From IMG/VR virus record IMGVR_UViG_3300024346_000016, positions 1 through 64,000 of that record: a stretch of DNA of 64,000 nucleotides. One strand, written 5' to 3'. Position numbers and translations under genes: made by a program. Below the pieces are notes generated by a model. That model was not told the origin of the DNA, searched no databases, and worked only from the letters and a program-made list of their open reading frames with translations. This document shows, one piece after another, positions 51,801 through 60,621 of the stretch. This stretch comes from a virus. Position 1 is the stretch's first letter. The number at the start of each line of letters is the position of its first letter.

Positions 51801-54800
51801 ACCCAACACTAGCTGTAACGCAAGCTGGATATTTTGAGGACTACTTTATTTTTACTCCAAGTTATTTAAATAATGGCGTTATGACGCCTTGTGCAAGAAC
51901 GCAATATAGATTTTCCCAAATTAAAAAAGACTCTGTGTCTGGCATTGCTAAATCTATATTTAAAGGAATTAAGTTTGTATTTAAAGAGGTCGTGCAAGAT
52001 ACAGTGGAAAAGGAATTATCAGGGGCTCTTAAATACGTTAGAGAATCTAATCGTTTTAATAATTATCGCTTTACTTCAATCCTAAAGGTAATAGAAGAGA
52101 CACCATATTCTGGTGAAAATCCTATTCAATTTAAATTTATTGAATCTAAGGACTTTAAATTTATTACACTGGTTATTGAATTAAGAGTTGGTCGTAAATC
52201 AAATGCATTGGTTTCTAGTCCAAAGGAATTACTTGTAACTAAAACTGGTGGACTTTCTCAAAATGAACAACATGCATTTAATAATATATCATCATCATTT
52301 TCTGACTATAAACTTAATATAAATCAAATTAGTACTGCTAATGGGATTCTATCAATTTCTGATATTACCTTAGCATTTATGTATTATGCAAAAAACAAAA
52401 AGTATAATACGTTAGACGGCAGCTACAGTAGCATAAATCTAGTAAATAGTTTAGATTTATCAAGGCCGGCTGGCTATGGTGACAGAGGTTTACCATTTGT
52501 ATTTTCTTTAGATAAAGGCTCAGATATTCAAATTGTTGATGAGATTAGCAAAGTTAGTGTTAATAGCATGTTATCTTATAAGGACTCAGCCGCGCTTAAA
52601 GTATTTAGTACAGCTAATCCAGAAGAATTTACGCTAGATTTTCCAATTAATTCAAACGGACTCTTGTCAAGTGGAGAAGGTCAAGCCTTAACTACCATTA
52701 CTCTTCCTGGAGGAACTTCACAAGGAATTACTACAACTGAAAATAATGCATATGGTGCATCTGGGCTAAGTTTATATCCATTTATTAAAAACCGAATTAT
52801 TACATCAAACAGTATTAAAGAATCATTTGTTAACCAAACTGCAATAATTGGAAGTACTCTTAACCCAGCCGTAACTGCTAGTGTAGAAGGAGGTTCTTCG
52901 ATTATCACGCTAAGCTCAGCTCCAGCCACCGCAATTTTAATTGGATCTGAAGTTGAAATTGTTGGATGGAGTACGCCTGGAACCAGAGTCAATTCAGTTA
53001 ATGGCACAGCCGTAACCTTGTCTAAGGCAATTATATCAAATATACCAAATCAAAGCCAGCCTGCAGCTATTACATCTGGCTCAGTTGACATCTATTTACA
53101 AGCCGGCGCCAATTCAGAATTAGCATCATATGGTGATGCAACGGGTTTAAACTATAATGCGTCAAATAAAGTCTATGTAACAGGCACCGGTATTCCAGCC
53201 AATGCCTATGTAGTTAGCGTTAATAATGCTGCGCTTGACGCAAACGGCCAACTTATAACTAAAGTTACGTTATCAGCGGCTGCGACCTCAACTGGACCAG
53301 CTATTACTGTTAAATTTTTCCAAAAAAATACGGCAGCCCCTATTAATTTTTATCAAGCAGATATTAGCCATGCGCTTGCTACTCAAAACCGGGTAGCGTA
53401 TTCAGGCAGTACTTTATTAAACGTTATTGATATTTTAGAATTAAAAAATAAAGCCACTGGCGAAACCGGATATACCTATCCAAATGCACAAGTGCTGGCA
53501 TCAGAAACAAATTCAGCCTTTAATATTTTAGCTTATCCAGGAGATGTAACCAAGAAACTTCTTAGAATAATTAAGCAAACTATTTACAGATTATCAAATG
53601 AGTCTGGTATTTCGGAGATTTTGCCAAGCGGTGTTGTAATGAGGTCTGACTCTGGAATTGGTGAACTTACATTTACCAGTATTCCAACTGCACAAACTGT
53701 TTCAGGTGTAACAACCTTTAATCTTGATAAAATTATTAAAAGAGAATTAACTATCCCTGCTCTTGATACTAGCTATTGGGAATCAGTAAACTTTGCCCTT
53801 TTGCTTGGAGGAGAATCTTATTACAAAGGATTATTTAAAAGGTTAAGTTTCAATGAGTTTAAGAGATCAATTGATAGAGGCCGAGATAATGTAACCTATA
53901 CTACATATTCAAATGGGGTAAAAACAACTAGCGAATTCTATATTGAAATTGAAGAGGCAACTATGGTTGAAAAATTAAAAATACCAACAATTTCACCAGT
54001 TAATATCCAATTGACACAAGCTGAAACTACAAGTAAAAGACAGGCTTCAAACTTAGTTGGATATACTGCGGCTGAATCATATTTACAGAATCCTGTCTTC
54101 TTAAGAAGACACGGCTCAACATATTCGCCTATTTTTAGAGAAGTTACCGCATTTATGCCAGATACCACTCTAAATTCAGAAATAGTTAAGGATGCAAATT
54201 GTAAATTTAATCCAAGCGCAAATCGATTCTTTGAAGTAAAAGGATTTGAGCATATTAAAGTTTCAGAAAAGAAAATTCTAGAGTTAGAGGGTAGCGATAA
54301 GTATAAACCAATCTTTGAATTAATTGGAGAAACTCCAATATCAAACGGTGACCTTTATCTACTTGCATCAAATTGGGACTATGGCTTCCATTTAGAATAT
54401 ATTAATAAAACTGATTCTATTCCAGCATACGGCACTCGACGCATAGCCGAAGATTCTTATTTTATGGCTAAACTTGCATCGTTACCGACGTCTATTGAAA
54501 TCGATTCACTTTCTTCTAGCGAAATACTGGAGTTTCCATCGATTTCTGCTGACTATATTAATAGAGAGGCTGACGTTTTATACAAAGTAAACACTAGCGA
54601 CTCTCAAGTTGATATAAACTTAACTAATGTTTTTGCAGCAAAGGTCTTATCATTAGGCCTAGAATCTCAAATTTCAGGCAGCTTTAATATTGATACAACT
54701 GCTAGAAATCCAGAAATACTTGGATCATACGATTTTTCGTCATACGTTAAACAATATGCAATCGAGAACATTTTACCTAACTATGCAATTGACCAACTTG

Positions 54801-55006
54801 TATTCTGGTACATAGAAGATAAGAGCCAGCCGACTGGCCTTGAAATTATTACCAAAACCGCAGCAGAGCGCTATGCGTTAGGGTACAAGAAACTAGAAGG
54901 AGTCCAAATAAATATTAAAGACGGACGATCTGTTCAATTAAGAATTCCCTTAAAAACAACTGGTCGATTAAGTTTAATAATTGAACCAAAAATGAAATTT
55001 ATCTAA
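48884..55006 (+). CDS. Giant virion protein (2040 residues)
   Basis: One uninterrupted frame of 2040 residues, the largest in the window. The N-terminus (MPLSYKKITPFDTSFGLVRTNPKL) and the NRYFGIYCN-containing stretch are followed by many beta-rich segments, an Ala/Thr-rich insert at about 1325-1480 that includes the module shared with the tail sheath, and a C-terminal region (SYDFSSYVKQYAIEN; VQLRIPLKTTGRLSLIIEP). No family, enzyme motif or membrane segment is recognised. Position in the late cluster suggests a baseplate or side-tail component. It is 2 bases from the collagen-like fibre gene. Confidence 0.75.
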   Translation: MPLSYKKITPFDTSFGLVRTNPKLTGNVKLVVDANQNLYFESIEASSELANDKYKAYPIDPTSNHDSNLYRFFSNGNTPESIVFGVKTNVALDSTSSNFADQYDFSEYFSGARYCISKNYSEKFKYFAPIYLNKEVPEKFVIFKIPGASHLPISETKASYPYAKAGHLKSILDDAQIIKTFDLGVDSHIGKYLKKMQSNPLFPSTTLNFPFNRGLLASYSGVAYKVGCYTEKFENLQDLIIGGKTITDFEEYVTLGYERNSVIYPNILNLEFLFDDTSDDFEFNRYFGIYCNTVDLAELDFDLSDHAALALNSPTITDPNTYEYAQTPFTQTNENGLDLKFYSIPASISSALSELDGAGIITIEDKLGNLHKVTQANILDSKLKISSKSIDLSLLHGPTETFMEDSADYTKGGIQSFIEISIDAIPNHLDQLRIYYPNGKATNQNSKRFETLTAVSNFSYNGSTLLGALALYNEYGPDQFYYSINVVQQEDLATQLQKIAESITEAINAIQNSGFKAFSYQNRIFIVVNTEGNVSLEYAAQYIPASSDLKITISEEPIFKKTAADLLGTSSSTTIDLTNSDYIVYGEASPSINQTNYSFGTLIAEAGVKTLTFGIGNLDQTDIIGCQVVNFKPGSALSSHISVEGQYFNKLHTNKADILVQSPSGWVEIENIVKSIDYINTNTFTSEADKIKAVDYYDNNINVLTENGTEALLKFGLVQFKKKYKPTISALSIIPIKDFDFDHTDSQYSSTQLSDVWKSAFIPEGINMINLGKSAYRVLNGSIKIGTSTYSDGDLIEKTVLPTVVKFEAINGDPFVIPALSLTTPTYDVELAEATPDILDFKGFFTITSDYAEVSPSKTVSYIYRDRFTSGKITSEYDSNYERFLIENAGKNRLVKYICKWGADGSLDSRSNPYRLNADLVFGVNNFSPEPNKVEPDSSLMTHEWFYIESLYDYINDITAASQNKLYFDTPFNPTLAVTQAGYFEDYFIFTPSYLNNGVMTPCARTQYRFSQIKKDSVSGIAKSIFKGIKFVFKEVVQDTVEKELSGALKYVRESNRFNNYRFTSILKVIEETPYSGENPIQFKFIESKDFKFITLVIELRVGRKSNALVSSPKELLVTKTGGLSQNEQHAFNNISSSFSDYKLNINQISTANGILSISDITLAFMYYAKNKKYNTLDGSYSSINLVNSLDLSRPAGYGDRGLPFVFSLDKGSDIQIVDEISKVSVNSMLSYKDSAALKVFSTANPEEFTLDFPINSNGLLSSGEGQALTTITLPGGTSQGITTTENNAYGASGLSLYPFIKNRIITSNSIKESFVNQTAIIGSTLNPAVTASVEGGSSIITLSSAPATAILIGSEVEIVGWSTPGTRVNSVNGTAVTLSKAIISNIPNQSQPAAITSGSVDIYLQAGANSELASYGDATGLNYNASNKVYVTGTGIPANAYVVSVNNAALDANGQLITKVTLSAAATSTGPAITVKFFQKNTAAPINFYQADISHALATQNRVAYSGSTLLNVIDILELKNKATGETGYTYPNAQVLASETNSAFNILAYPGDVTKKLLRIIKQTIYRLSNESGISEILPSGVVMRSDSGIGELTFTSIPTAQTVSGVTTFNLDKIIKRELTIPALDTSYWESVNFALLLGGESYYKGLFKRLSFNEFKRSIDRGRDNVTYTTYSNGVKTTSEFYIEIEEATMVEKLKIPTISPVNIQLTQAETTSKRQASNLVGYTAAESYLQNPVFLRRHGSTYSPIFREVTAFMPDTTLNSEIVKDANCKFNPSANRFFEVKGFEHIKVSEKKILELEGSDKYKPIFELIGETPISNGDLYLLASNWDYGFHLEYINKTDSIPAYGTRRIAEDSYFMAKLASLPTSIEIDSLSSSEILEFPSISADYINREADVLYKVNTSDSQVDINLTNVFAAKVLSLGLESQISGSFNIDTTARNPEILGSYDFSSYVKQYAIENILPNYAIDQLVFWYIEDKSQPTGLEIITKTAAERYALGYKKLEGVQINIKDGRSVQLRIPLKTTGRLSLIIEPKMKFI
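52866..53326 (+). repeat. Two copies of the VxGTGIPxxAYV-type beta-module in the giant protein
   Basis: The first copy contains VTASVEGGSSIITLSSAPAT and a VSVNGTAVTLSKA-type end (here NSVNGTAVTLSK); the second contains YVTGTGIPANAYVVSVNNAA and KVTLSAAATSTGPAITV. They resemble the sheath module at 17517-17740 in spacing and in the GTGI and TLSAAT anchors. Confidence 0.6.
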
Positions 55007-55008
55007 AG

Positions 55009-56622
55009 ATGCCAGCACAATTAAATCTTAAAGAGGTTTTTACAACAGATAGCCAAGCCGTATTGTCAGACAAACTAAATTTTAACTTTACTAAGTTAAT
55101 TGAATTAGGAATCGGCGATATTGGCCCAAGCGGCCCTGCCGGTGCGATAGGCGGAATCGGCCCAGCCGGTCAAGTTGGACCTAGAGGAGCAAAGGGCTCT
55201 AGAATATTTAGTGGAACAGACCAAACCACCAACACAACTGCCATTGTTGACGATATTTTTATTACAACCGGCGGAAGATTCTATACTAAAACTACGACGG
55301 CGTGGTCTCAAATATTTAACATAAACGATCTTTTAGCAGTATCGACTGAGTTCTTTTTAAATAAACAATTATTTACAATTAGTGACACTGATACTACCTT
55401 TACTGCAAGTACTAAAAAGAAAAATTATGGAATAGTAAGATTTTTAAAAAATGCTGGAGCAGACTTAGCTGTCGTCAACCCGGATGGAATAAATTATGGA
55501 AGTTCTGCATCAACTTATAATAACTCAACCCTATTTTTAAATAACTTTGATTTAGACAAATACCAAGCTAACTTTGTTGCAAACGGAAGTGTTGATGCAC
55601 TAATTACTGATGTTAGTAAAGCAATTACAACAATATATTCAAATTTTGTAACCACATCAGATGAATCAGCTAGTAGATATCACATTCAATTAGGTTCTTT
55701 GTATAAATTGCCAAACGGTCAACATCAGATGAGTTTTTCTGAGAATAACCTTAGAATAAAGCACGCGCTAATAAACAATACGTCTGCTAGTCCAGCTGTT
55801 TCTTACTTTCTGTCAGAATTTAATGTAGGTGGAGATTCATCGTATACCAATTCAGTTAATGGTGCAACATCAGCCTTTAAGTTTAGAGCATCTCAAATGG
55901 ATGGATCTGCCCACAATGGAGTTACACTATACACTGGAGGATCTTCTGCAATTAAAAGTTTTGCTGAAAATGACGCGGTATTTGATATAAATGGACTTTT
56001 GCTTGAACGCGCAACTGCTTCTGGTAAAACTCGGCTTGCGTTTGGAATAGACTCGTTAAACACAGCTCATATTATTACAAAAACTTCGTTTGACATTTGC
56101 GCAACTGGTGATATTTCGATTGGAGTATTTGGAACCGCATTGGGTGATACTAAACAAATTATCGCTAAGCGATTTGGCGCAACTGAAAAAACAACTGCTC
56201 TTGGTGTTGGAGGTACCCCCAATTCATCATTAACTGTATATGGAACTAAGAGTATAGCATCGGCAGTTTCCGATACCCGATATTTGGCAGACCAAGTTAA
56301 CCTTGGAACAATGACCAAAAATAGTTTACCTTTGTCTGGTAGCGGACTAACCGAATTATTTGTACCAAGGCAGCCAAATTTAAGTGTTAACGGTAGTGCT
56401 GCAACAGCGGCTGGCCTCGCAAGTTATTTAGGATTTAATTCATATTTTGATGATAATGGAAATATGAACTTTACATATAGAGATGATAGTCCGGCAGGTA
56501 CGTCTGGAACAGGTTCAGCTTTTATTACAACCCGAGATGGTAGCATGCACTTTGTTGCATATTCAAATGATCCAGCTCTAGTTGATACTAACTCCGGATC
56601 AAATTCAAACGAATCAGTATAA
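55009..56622 (+). CDS. Tail fibre protein with collagen-like tract (537 residues)
   Basis: After a 35-residue helical N-terminus (VLSDKLNFNFTKLIELGIG) comes a tract of ten uninterrupted Gly-X-Y triplets at residues 36-65 (GPSGPAGAI...GPRGAK), which in phages forms a trimeric collagen-like rod. The long remainder is beta-rich with repeated Ser/Thr/Asn (TLYGTKSIA; TRDGSMHFVAY). No intramolecular chaperone signature was seen. It is likely a trimeric side or tail fibre. It is followed after 14 bases by the Gly/Ser/Tyr-tailed protein. Confidence 0.78.
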   Translation: MPAQLNLKEVFTTDSQAVLSDKLNFNFTKLIELGIGDIGPSGPAGAIGGIGPAGQVGPRGAKGSRIFSGTDQTTNTTAIVDDIFITTGGRFYTKTTTAWSQIFNINDLLAVSTEFFLNKQLFTISDTDTTFTASTKKKNYGIVRFLKNAGADLAVVNPDGINYGSSASTYNNSTLFLNNFDLDKYQANFVANGSVDALITDVSKAITTIYSNFVTTSDESASRYHIQLGSLYKLPNGQHQMSFSENNLRIKHALINNTSASPAVSYFLSEFNVGGDSSYTNSVNGATSAFKFRASQMDGSAHNGVTLYTGGSSAIKSFAENDAVFDINGLLLERATASGKTRLAFGIDSLNTAHIITKTSFDICATGDISIGVFGTALGDTKQIIAKRFGATEKTTALGVGGTPNSSLTVYGTKSIASAVSDTRYLADQVNLGTMTKNSLPLSGSGLTELFVPRQPNLSVNGSAATAAGLASYLGFNSYFDDNGNMNFTYRDDSPAGTSGTGSAFITTRDGSMHFVAYSNDPALVDTNSGSNSNESV

Positions 56623-56636
56623 AATATACATAACAC

Positions 56637-57665
56637 ATGAAAACATTAAGTTTATCAAATATACTTAAAGCAGTTAAGTTTACCGTTACCAGAGATGGAA
56701 GAATGGCGGCTGGAAAATTTAACTATTATGAAGATGCAACAATGGATGCAGTTCTTTCTAATCCAACTTCGCACTTCATGCTTAATGGATCGCTGAGCTT
56801 ACCAAATGTTGCATACTTCGGCAGTGAAAAATCAGGCCTATTGGAACTAACTAACGGTCATTATGGAGTATATGTTGGATCAACTAGTGCAATTACCGGT
56901 ATTACTTTACCAGAACCTACGGCAAGTGTTTTACACAGAACCTATGTTTTAACTAACCAAAAAAGTTCTACCCTTGCTGTTAAATTTACAAGTGGAGGAA
57001 CCGAAACAACTGTAGTTACACTATCGGCCCTGCCTTCAACTAGCGCGGCAATTACAACAGTTGCAAATTTACCAATTAATTCAGTTGTAGTTCAGTGTCA
57101 ACGTACATCACGTGCCTTAGCTACTCCTCAGACCTATACTTGGAGAATTATTTCTGCAAACTATGCGCCAGCGGTTGGAGCATCTGCATCAGCTGCTACA
57201 TATAATGGCGGTATTTTTAAAGTAAATCTTCTTAAAACAAACCTGTCGTCGATTTCATCGAGCACACTATCTCAATATATTACAATTACACTAAACGGAG
57301 CTTCGGGTATTCCGCAATCGGGTAACTCTAATCAAATTATTAGAAAATTTACAAGTGGTCAAAATGTAAGTGTATCAGTATCTTCATCTCTTCCTTCTGG
57401 ATATTCGTTTTCGTATTGGCAAAAGAAGTCGCCATTACCGGTTGGTACAATTTCAGCAAGTCAGCCATTTACTCAAGAATTAGCAAATGCGATTACAGTA
57501 GACAACCTAACTATTACTGAGATTGACCTAGTGTTTAGCTATACGGCGCCGGTTACAAGTCAAACTTATACATATAGTGGCGGAGGTGGATCTTACAGTT
57601 ACAGCAGTGGAGGTTCTGGTCAATACTCTGGCGGCGGCTATAATAATGAGTACATGTATTCATAG
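56637..57665 (+). CDS. Virion protein with Gly/Ser/Tyr-rich C-terminus (342 residues)
   Basis: An N-terminal domain (LSNILKAVKFTVTRDGRMAAG) and a beta-rich middle (HGYYG-like NGHYGVYVGSTSAITGITLP; VVVQCQRTS) are followed by a last 35 residues almost wholly Gly, Ser and Tyr (GGGGSYSYSSGGSGQYSGGG...), a silk- or prion-like low-complexity tail. No family is recognised. Such tails may stick to surfaces or be flexible glycosylation-prone ends. It ends 3 bases before a convergent minus-strand gene and no terminator hairpin separates them. Confidence 0.7.
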   Translation: MKTLSLSNILKAVKFTVTRDGRMAAGKFNYYEDATMDAVLSNPTSHFMLNGSLSLPNVAYFGSEKSGLLELTNGHYGVYVGSTSAITGITLPEPTASVLHRTYVLTNQKSSTLAVKFTSGGTETTVVTLSALPSTSAAITTVANLPINSVVVQCQRTSRALATPQTYTWRIISANYAPAVGASASAATYNGGIFKVNLLKTNLSSISSSTLSQYITITLNGASGIPQSGNSNQIIRKFTSGQNVSVSVSSSLPSGYSFSYWQKKSPLPVGTISASQPFTQELANAITVDNLTITEIDLVFSYTAPVTSQTYTYSGGGGSYSYSSGGSGQYSGGGYNNEYMYS

Positions 57666-57668
57666 CAG

Positions 57669-58469
57669 TTAAGTTAAGGATCTAAGCTTATACGGGATCA
57701 CCTGGCCTCTTTCTAACATGGACTTAATATCCAATAAGATGTTTGAATTGAAGCCACTAGAGTGATTCAGAAGTTTATTAGCAACAATCGTAGCTAACGC
57801 TAGTTCAAATAGAGTTTCGTCTTTAATTTTCTTTACTGAAGATAATACCATGACATTTTTCTTAGCTGAAAAATCTGTAATTTCTGGCTTAACTTGGCCT
57901 AATAGTTCGCTAAATTCGCCGTCTTCACATGAAAATTCGTTTATTTCAATTAGGTGATTTGCTTTAATCAAAAAGGGTACGCCTTTATCTTTAGTAATTT
58001 TCCAAATATGATTAAGTTTAGCTTTATTTTGTGTAGTTGCGACATAAATCGAATCTAACTTGTGAAATTTTGCTGAATTAAAGTAGAGTCTAGTGTAAGC
58101 CAGTCTATCTAACATAATATCTAAATATTCAGTAAGAACTTCTGCTAAAATGGTTGACGACATTCTTAAGATTTCCCCGCCATACTCTTCCCTGTTTCGG
58201 GTTAAAGATGCAATAATTTCCATTACGTGACGATCGTCCTTTTTAAAATTATAGGCAGAGTCGAAAACTCCCTTATCAACAATAACTGTATTTAAATTTA
58301 GGTAGTGAAATAGGATTTCGTGGAATCTAGTAAAAGATCCAGCTTTAAGATCCGCAAGATACTTTTGTTTAGCACCAAGCATAACGTAATTATAATATTC
58401 AAGGTCAACATATTTAGAATTTGCCAGCCATAGTGGATCCAGGCCTGGCACATTTAGGTTAGTCTTCAT
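57669..58469 (-). CDS. Isolated minus-strand hypothetical protein in the late cluster
   Basis: 266 residues, largely helical (DLEYYNYVMLGAKQKYLADL; ILAEVLTEYLDIMLDRLAYTRL) with a C-terminal SMLERGQVIPYKLRSLT. No family is recognised. It is the only minus-strand gene between 34.4 and 64 kb, convergent with the preceding virion gene and divergent from the following one. A late-like element (58486-58500) lies just upstream on its strand. A baseplate-hub assembly or chaperone role is conceivable but not shown. The start ATG is the first in frame. Confidence 0.72.
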   Translation of the reverse strand: MKTNLNVPGLDPLWLANSKYVDLEYYNYVMLGAKQKYLADLKAGSFTRFHEILFHYLNLNTVIVDKGVFDSAYNFKKDDRHVMEIIASLTRNREEYGGEILRMSSTILAEVLTEYLDIMLDRLAYTRLYFNSAKFHKLDSIYVATTQNKAKLNHIWKITKDKGVPFLIKANHLIEINEFSCEDGEFSELLGQVKPEITDFSAKKNVMVLSSVKKIKDETLFELALATIVANKLLNHSSGFNSNILLDIKSMLERGQVIPYKLRSLT

Positions 58470-58485
58470 GGTGCCGAATCTTTAT

Positions 58486-58500
58486 TGATATTTATTTAAG
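58486..58500 (-). promoter_or_regulatory. Candidate late promoter for the minus-strand gene
   Basis: On the minus strand the sequence reads CTTAAATAAATATCA, sharing the ATAAATA core of the late element, and lies 17 bases before the ATG at 58469. The match is weaker than for the plus-strand copies. Confidence 0.4.
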
Positions 58501-58520
58501 TTAGCGACCAGGCTAAACTT

Positions 58521-58530
58521 GGATAAATAA
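58521..58530 (+). promoter_or_regulatory. Candidate late promoter for the 687-residue gene
   Basis: ggataaataa, 19 bases before the ATG at 58550, in the divergent 80-base gap. It shares the ATAAATAA core but lacks the final C. Confidence 0.5.
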
Positions 58531-58549
58531 AAAGAAAGCGCCATCTGTA

Positions 58550-60613
58550 ATGCAGACAGTTACCCTAAAGCTTATTCCGGAGACTTCCAAATCAAGTCTG
58601 ACATTCAGCAGTAACTATAGACTATTTTCAACAAAGGACCCTTTACCTGGAGCCTATTCGATTACAAGTTTTACTGACGATGTTGACTTAAATGGCAATA
58701 ACCAAACCTATCTAAGTAAAAAATTTAGATATTCAACAGATCGTGGAAACTGGTCTCTGTGGTACGATATTGCAGACATTGCCGCACTTGCTTTTAATAA
58801 TGCTGATCTATTTGTTGAATTAAAATATGAATATAATAATACAACTAGGAATCAGCTTACTAATCCAATTGTTGTAAATGAAATTAAATTTAAAATTGTT
58901 GCAGCAGATTCTGTTCCAAGCCTATTTACACCAAGCATAGTTTGTAGCGATGAGGTTTGTCCAGCTCTTATTTCAACTGGCACCATGTCGTTTAATCCAT
59001 ATGCGGCAGACCAGGCCGTAAATATTTTTAAACAATTAAGCTTTAATACTAACAAATTATTTGGACATGAGGTTGTTTACTTTAAAACCGAACCAGATAG
59101 AGACTCTGCGGACTACGTGTTCAAGGAGTGGACTCTATTCAAAACAATTAGCAGAAAATGCATTAAGGTGCTTGTACCCGGAAATAAATTTCCAGATAAT
59201 AAGCCTACATACGCAGAGTTTGGTGTGGATTTTGAAATGCCATTCGAAATCCATATTGATAACCAATATTTCCAAACGATCTTTGGAGCAGCGTCGAATC
59301 CTCGCAAAAAGGATTTCCTCTATTTTCCATTAACTAACAGAATGTATGAGATTCAGGGTACATACCTATATCGCGGAATTATGCAGGAGCCAGTTTATTG
59401 GAAAATTCAATTGGTTAAGTTTCAGCCAAATATTGATATGATGATGAAAGCAGAAGACCGAACTTTCTTAGATAATATTATTACAAGTACAGATGAATTA
59501 TTTGCAGATCAAATGATTGACGAAGTTAAGGATGCAACAATGCCCCAGCAATTTAAAACAATTTCAACCCGTTTTGATGAAACTCGTAAGGCACTACACC
59601 CAGATCTCAAAATCAAGCAATTGACCCTAACCTACAACTATTCTCCACTAATTCAATATTATTATGAAAGTAAGAGTGTACCGAGCTTACCTATTACAGT
59701 TATACCCAAAACCTCAAATTTTACAAAAGATTCGGTTAAATATGAAGATGCTGCAACCAAATATACTTTAATTGCATATGAAGAATCTGAACTATTTTCA
59801 CTATGGGCTGGCTATAAATTAACAACATATGACTTAAGTAATGGAGCGCCAATTAAAATTAGAGGTCCATATAATTCAAACGATCCACTGCTTGGCCGAT
59901 ATATTAAAATTGACAGATATGCTGACTCTAATTTCTTTACGCCAAACCAATTAGCGTTTGAACCAGATACAAATAGCCGTGTACATATTTTAACCAGAGA
60001 CTATAGCGTTGTCTATAATGAAATTGGAAAATTAGGAGAAGACAAATCTAATATGACTTACTTTGCGCTATTTAAAATTAATGCCCTAACCGATTCAATT
60101 AGTTTTATTGATGCATACGATAATAATTTATCACAAGGATTAAAGTTAGATGGTACTTCAATTGCAATTAATAATTCAACTGATAAAAACGTTTCAATTA
60201 GGCTTGAAATAAATTCGACCTTAACTCAATTTAATACAGTTAGATTAGAAATCGATAAGTGGTATGCCATATTTGTGCCAGTATCTAGTCAATTTAAGCA
60301 AACTGCCCTAACTATATATGGATTTAATCAGGATCCAGCGAATTTAAATAATTTTAATGATATTTCTCAAATCCATAATTCAGCAAAAACCTTGACTGGT
60401 GCAAGTTCATTTAGTTTTTCAATTAACGAAAACTTTAGACTAGTATCATCACCAATTGATATTGCAAATATACGACTCTTTAATACAATGGTTCAAGAGG
60501 AGGACCATGATTTTGTAATTAGTCAGTTATTCATTAAAGATGAATCAATTTTACGTATAATTGATAACTGCCGTCCAAGATTAAATATTCCTTATATTGG
60601 TATAAACAGATAA
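58550..60613 (+). CDS. Virion structural protein with LamG-like C-terminal part (687 residues)
   Basis: The N-terminal region (FRYSTDRGNWSLWYDIADI) and central domain (PFEIHIDNQYFQTIFG; FLYFPLTNRMYEIQGTYLYRG) have no recognised family. Residues about 490-620 (YFALFKINALTDSISFIDA; VRLEIDKWYAIFVPVSSQFK) resemble the laminin-G/concanavalin-like jelly-roll fold, often used to bind sugars. The gene begins a new plus-strand unit with its own late-type promoter. A baseplate or receptor-binding function is inferred. It is 8 bases from the next gene. Confidence 0.72.
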   Translation: MQTVTLKLIPETSKSSLTFSSNYRLFSTKDPLPGAYSITSFTDDVDLNGNNQTYLSKKFRYSTDRGNWSLWYDIADIAALAFNNADLFVELKYEYNNTTRNQLTNPIVVNEIKFKIVAADSVPSLFTPSIVCSDEVCPALISTGTMSFNPYAADQAVNIFKQLSFNTNKLFGHEVVYFKTEPDRDSADYVFKEWTLFKTISRKCIKVLVPGNKFPDNKPTYAEFGVDFEMPFEIHIDNQYFQTIFGAASNPRKKDFLYFPLTNRMYEIQGTYLYRGIMQEPVYWKIQLVKFQPNIDMMMKAEDRTFLDNIITSTDELFADQMIDEVKDATMPQQFKTISTRFDETRKALHPDLKIKQLTLTYNYSPLIQYYYESKSVPSLPITVIPKTSNFTKDSVKYEDAATKYTLIAYEESELFSLWAGYKLTTYDLSNGAPIKIRGPYNSNDPLLGRYIKIDRYADSNFFTPNQLAFEPDTNSRVHILTRDYSVVYNEIGKLGEDKSNMTYFALFKINALTDSISFIDAYDNNLSQGLKLDGTSIAINNSTDKNVSIRLEINSTLTQFNTVRLEIDKWYAIFVPVSSQFKQTALTIYGFNQDPANLNNFNDISQIHNSAKTLTGASSFSFSINENFRLVSSPIDIANIRLFNTMVQEEDHDFVISQLFIKDESILRIIDNCRPRLNIPYIGINR

Positions 60614-60621
60614 CATAAACT

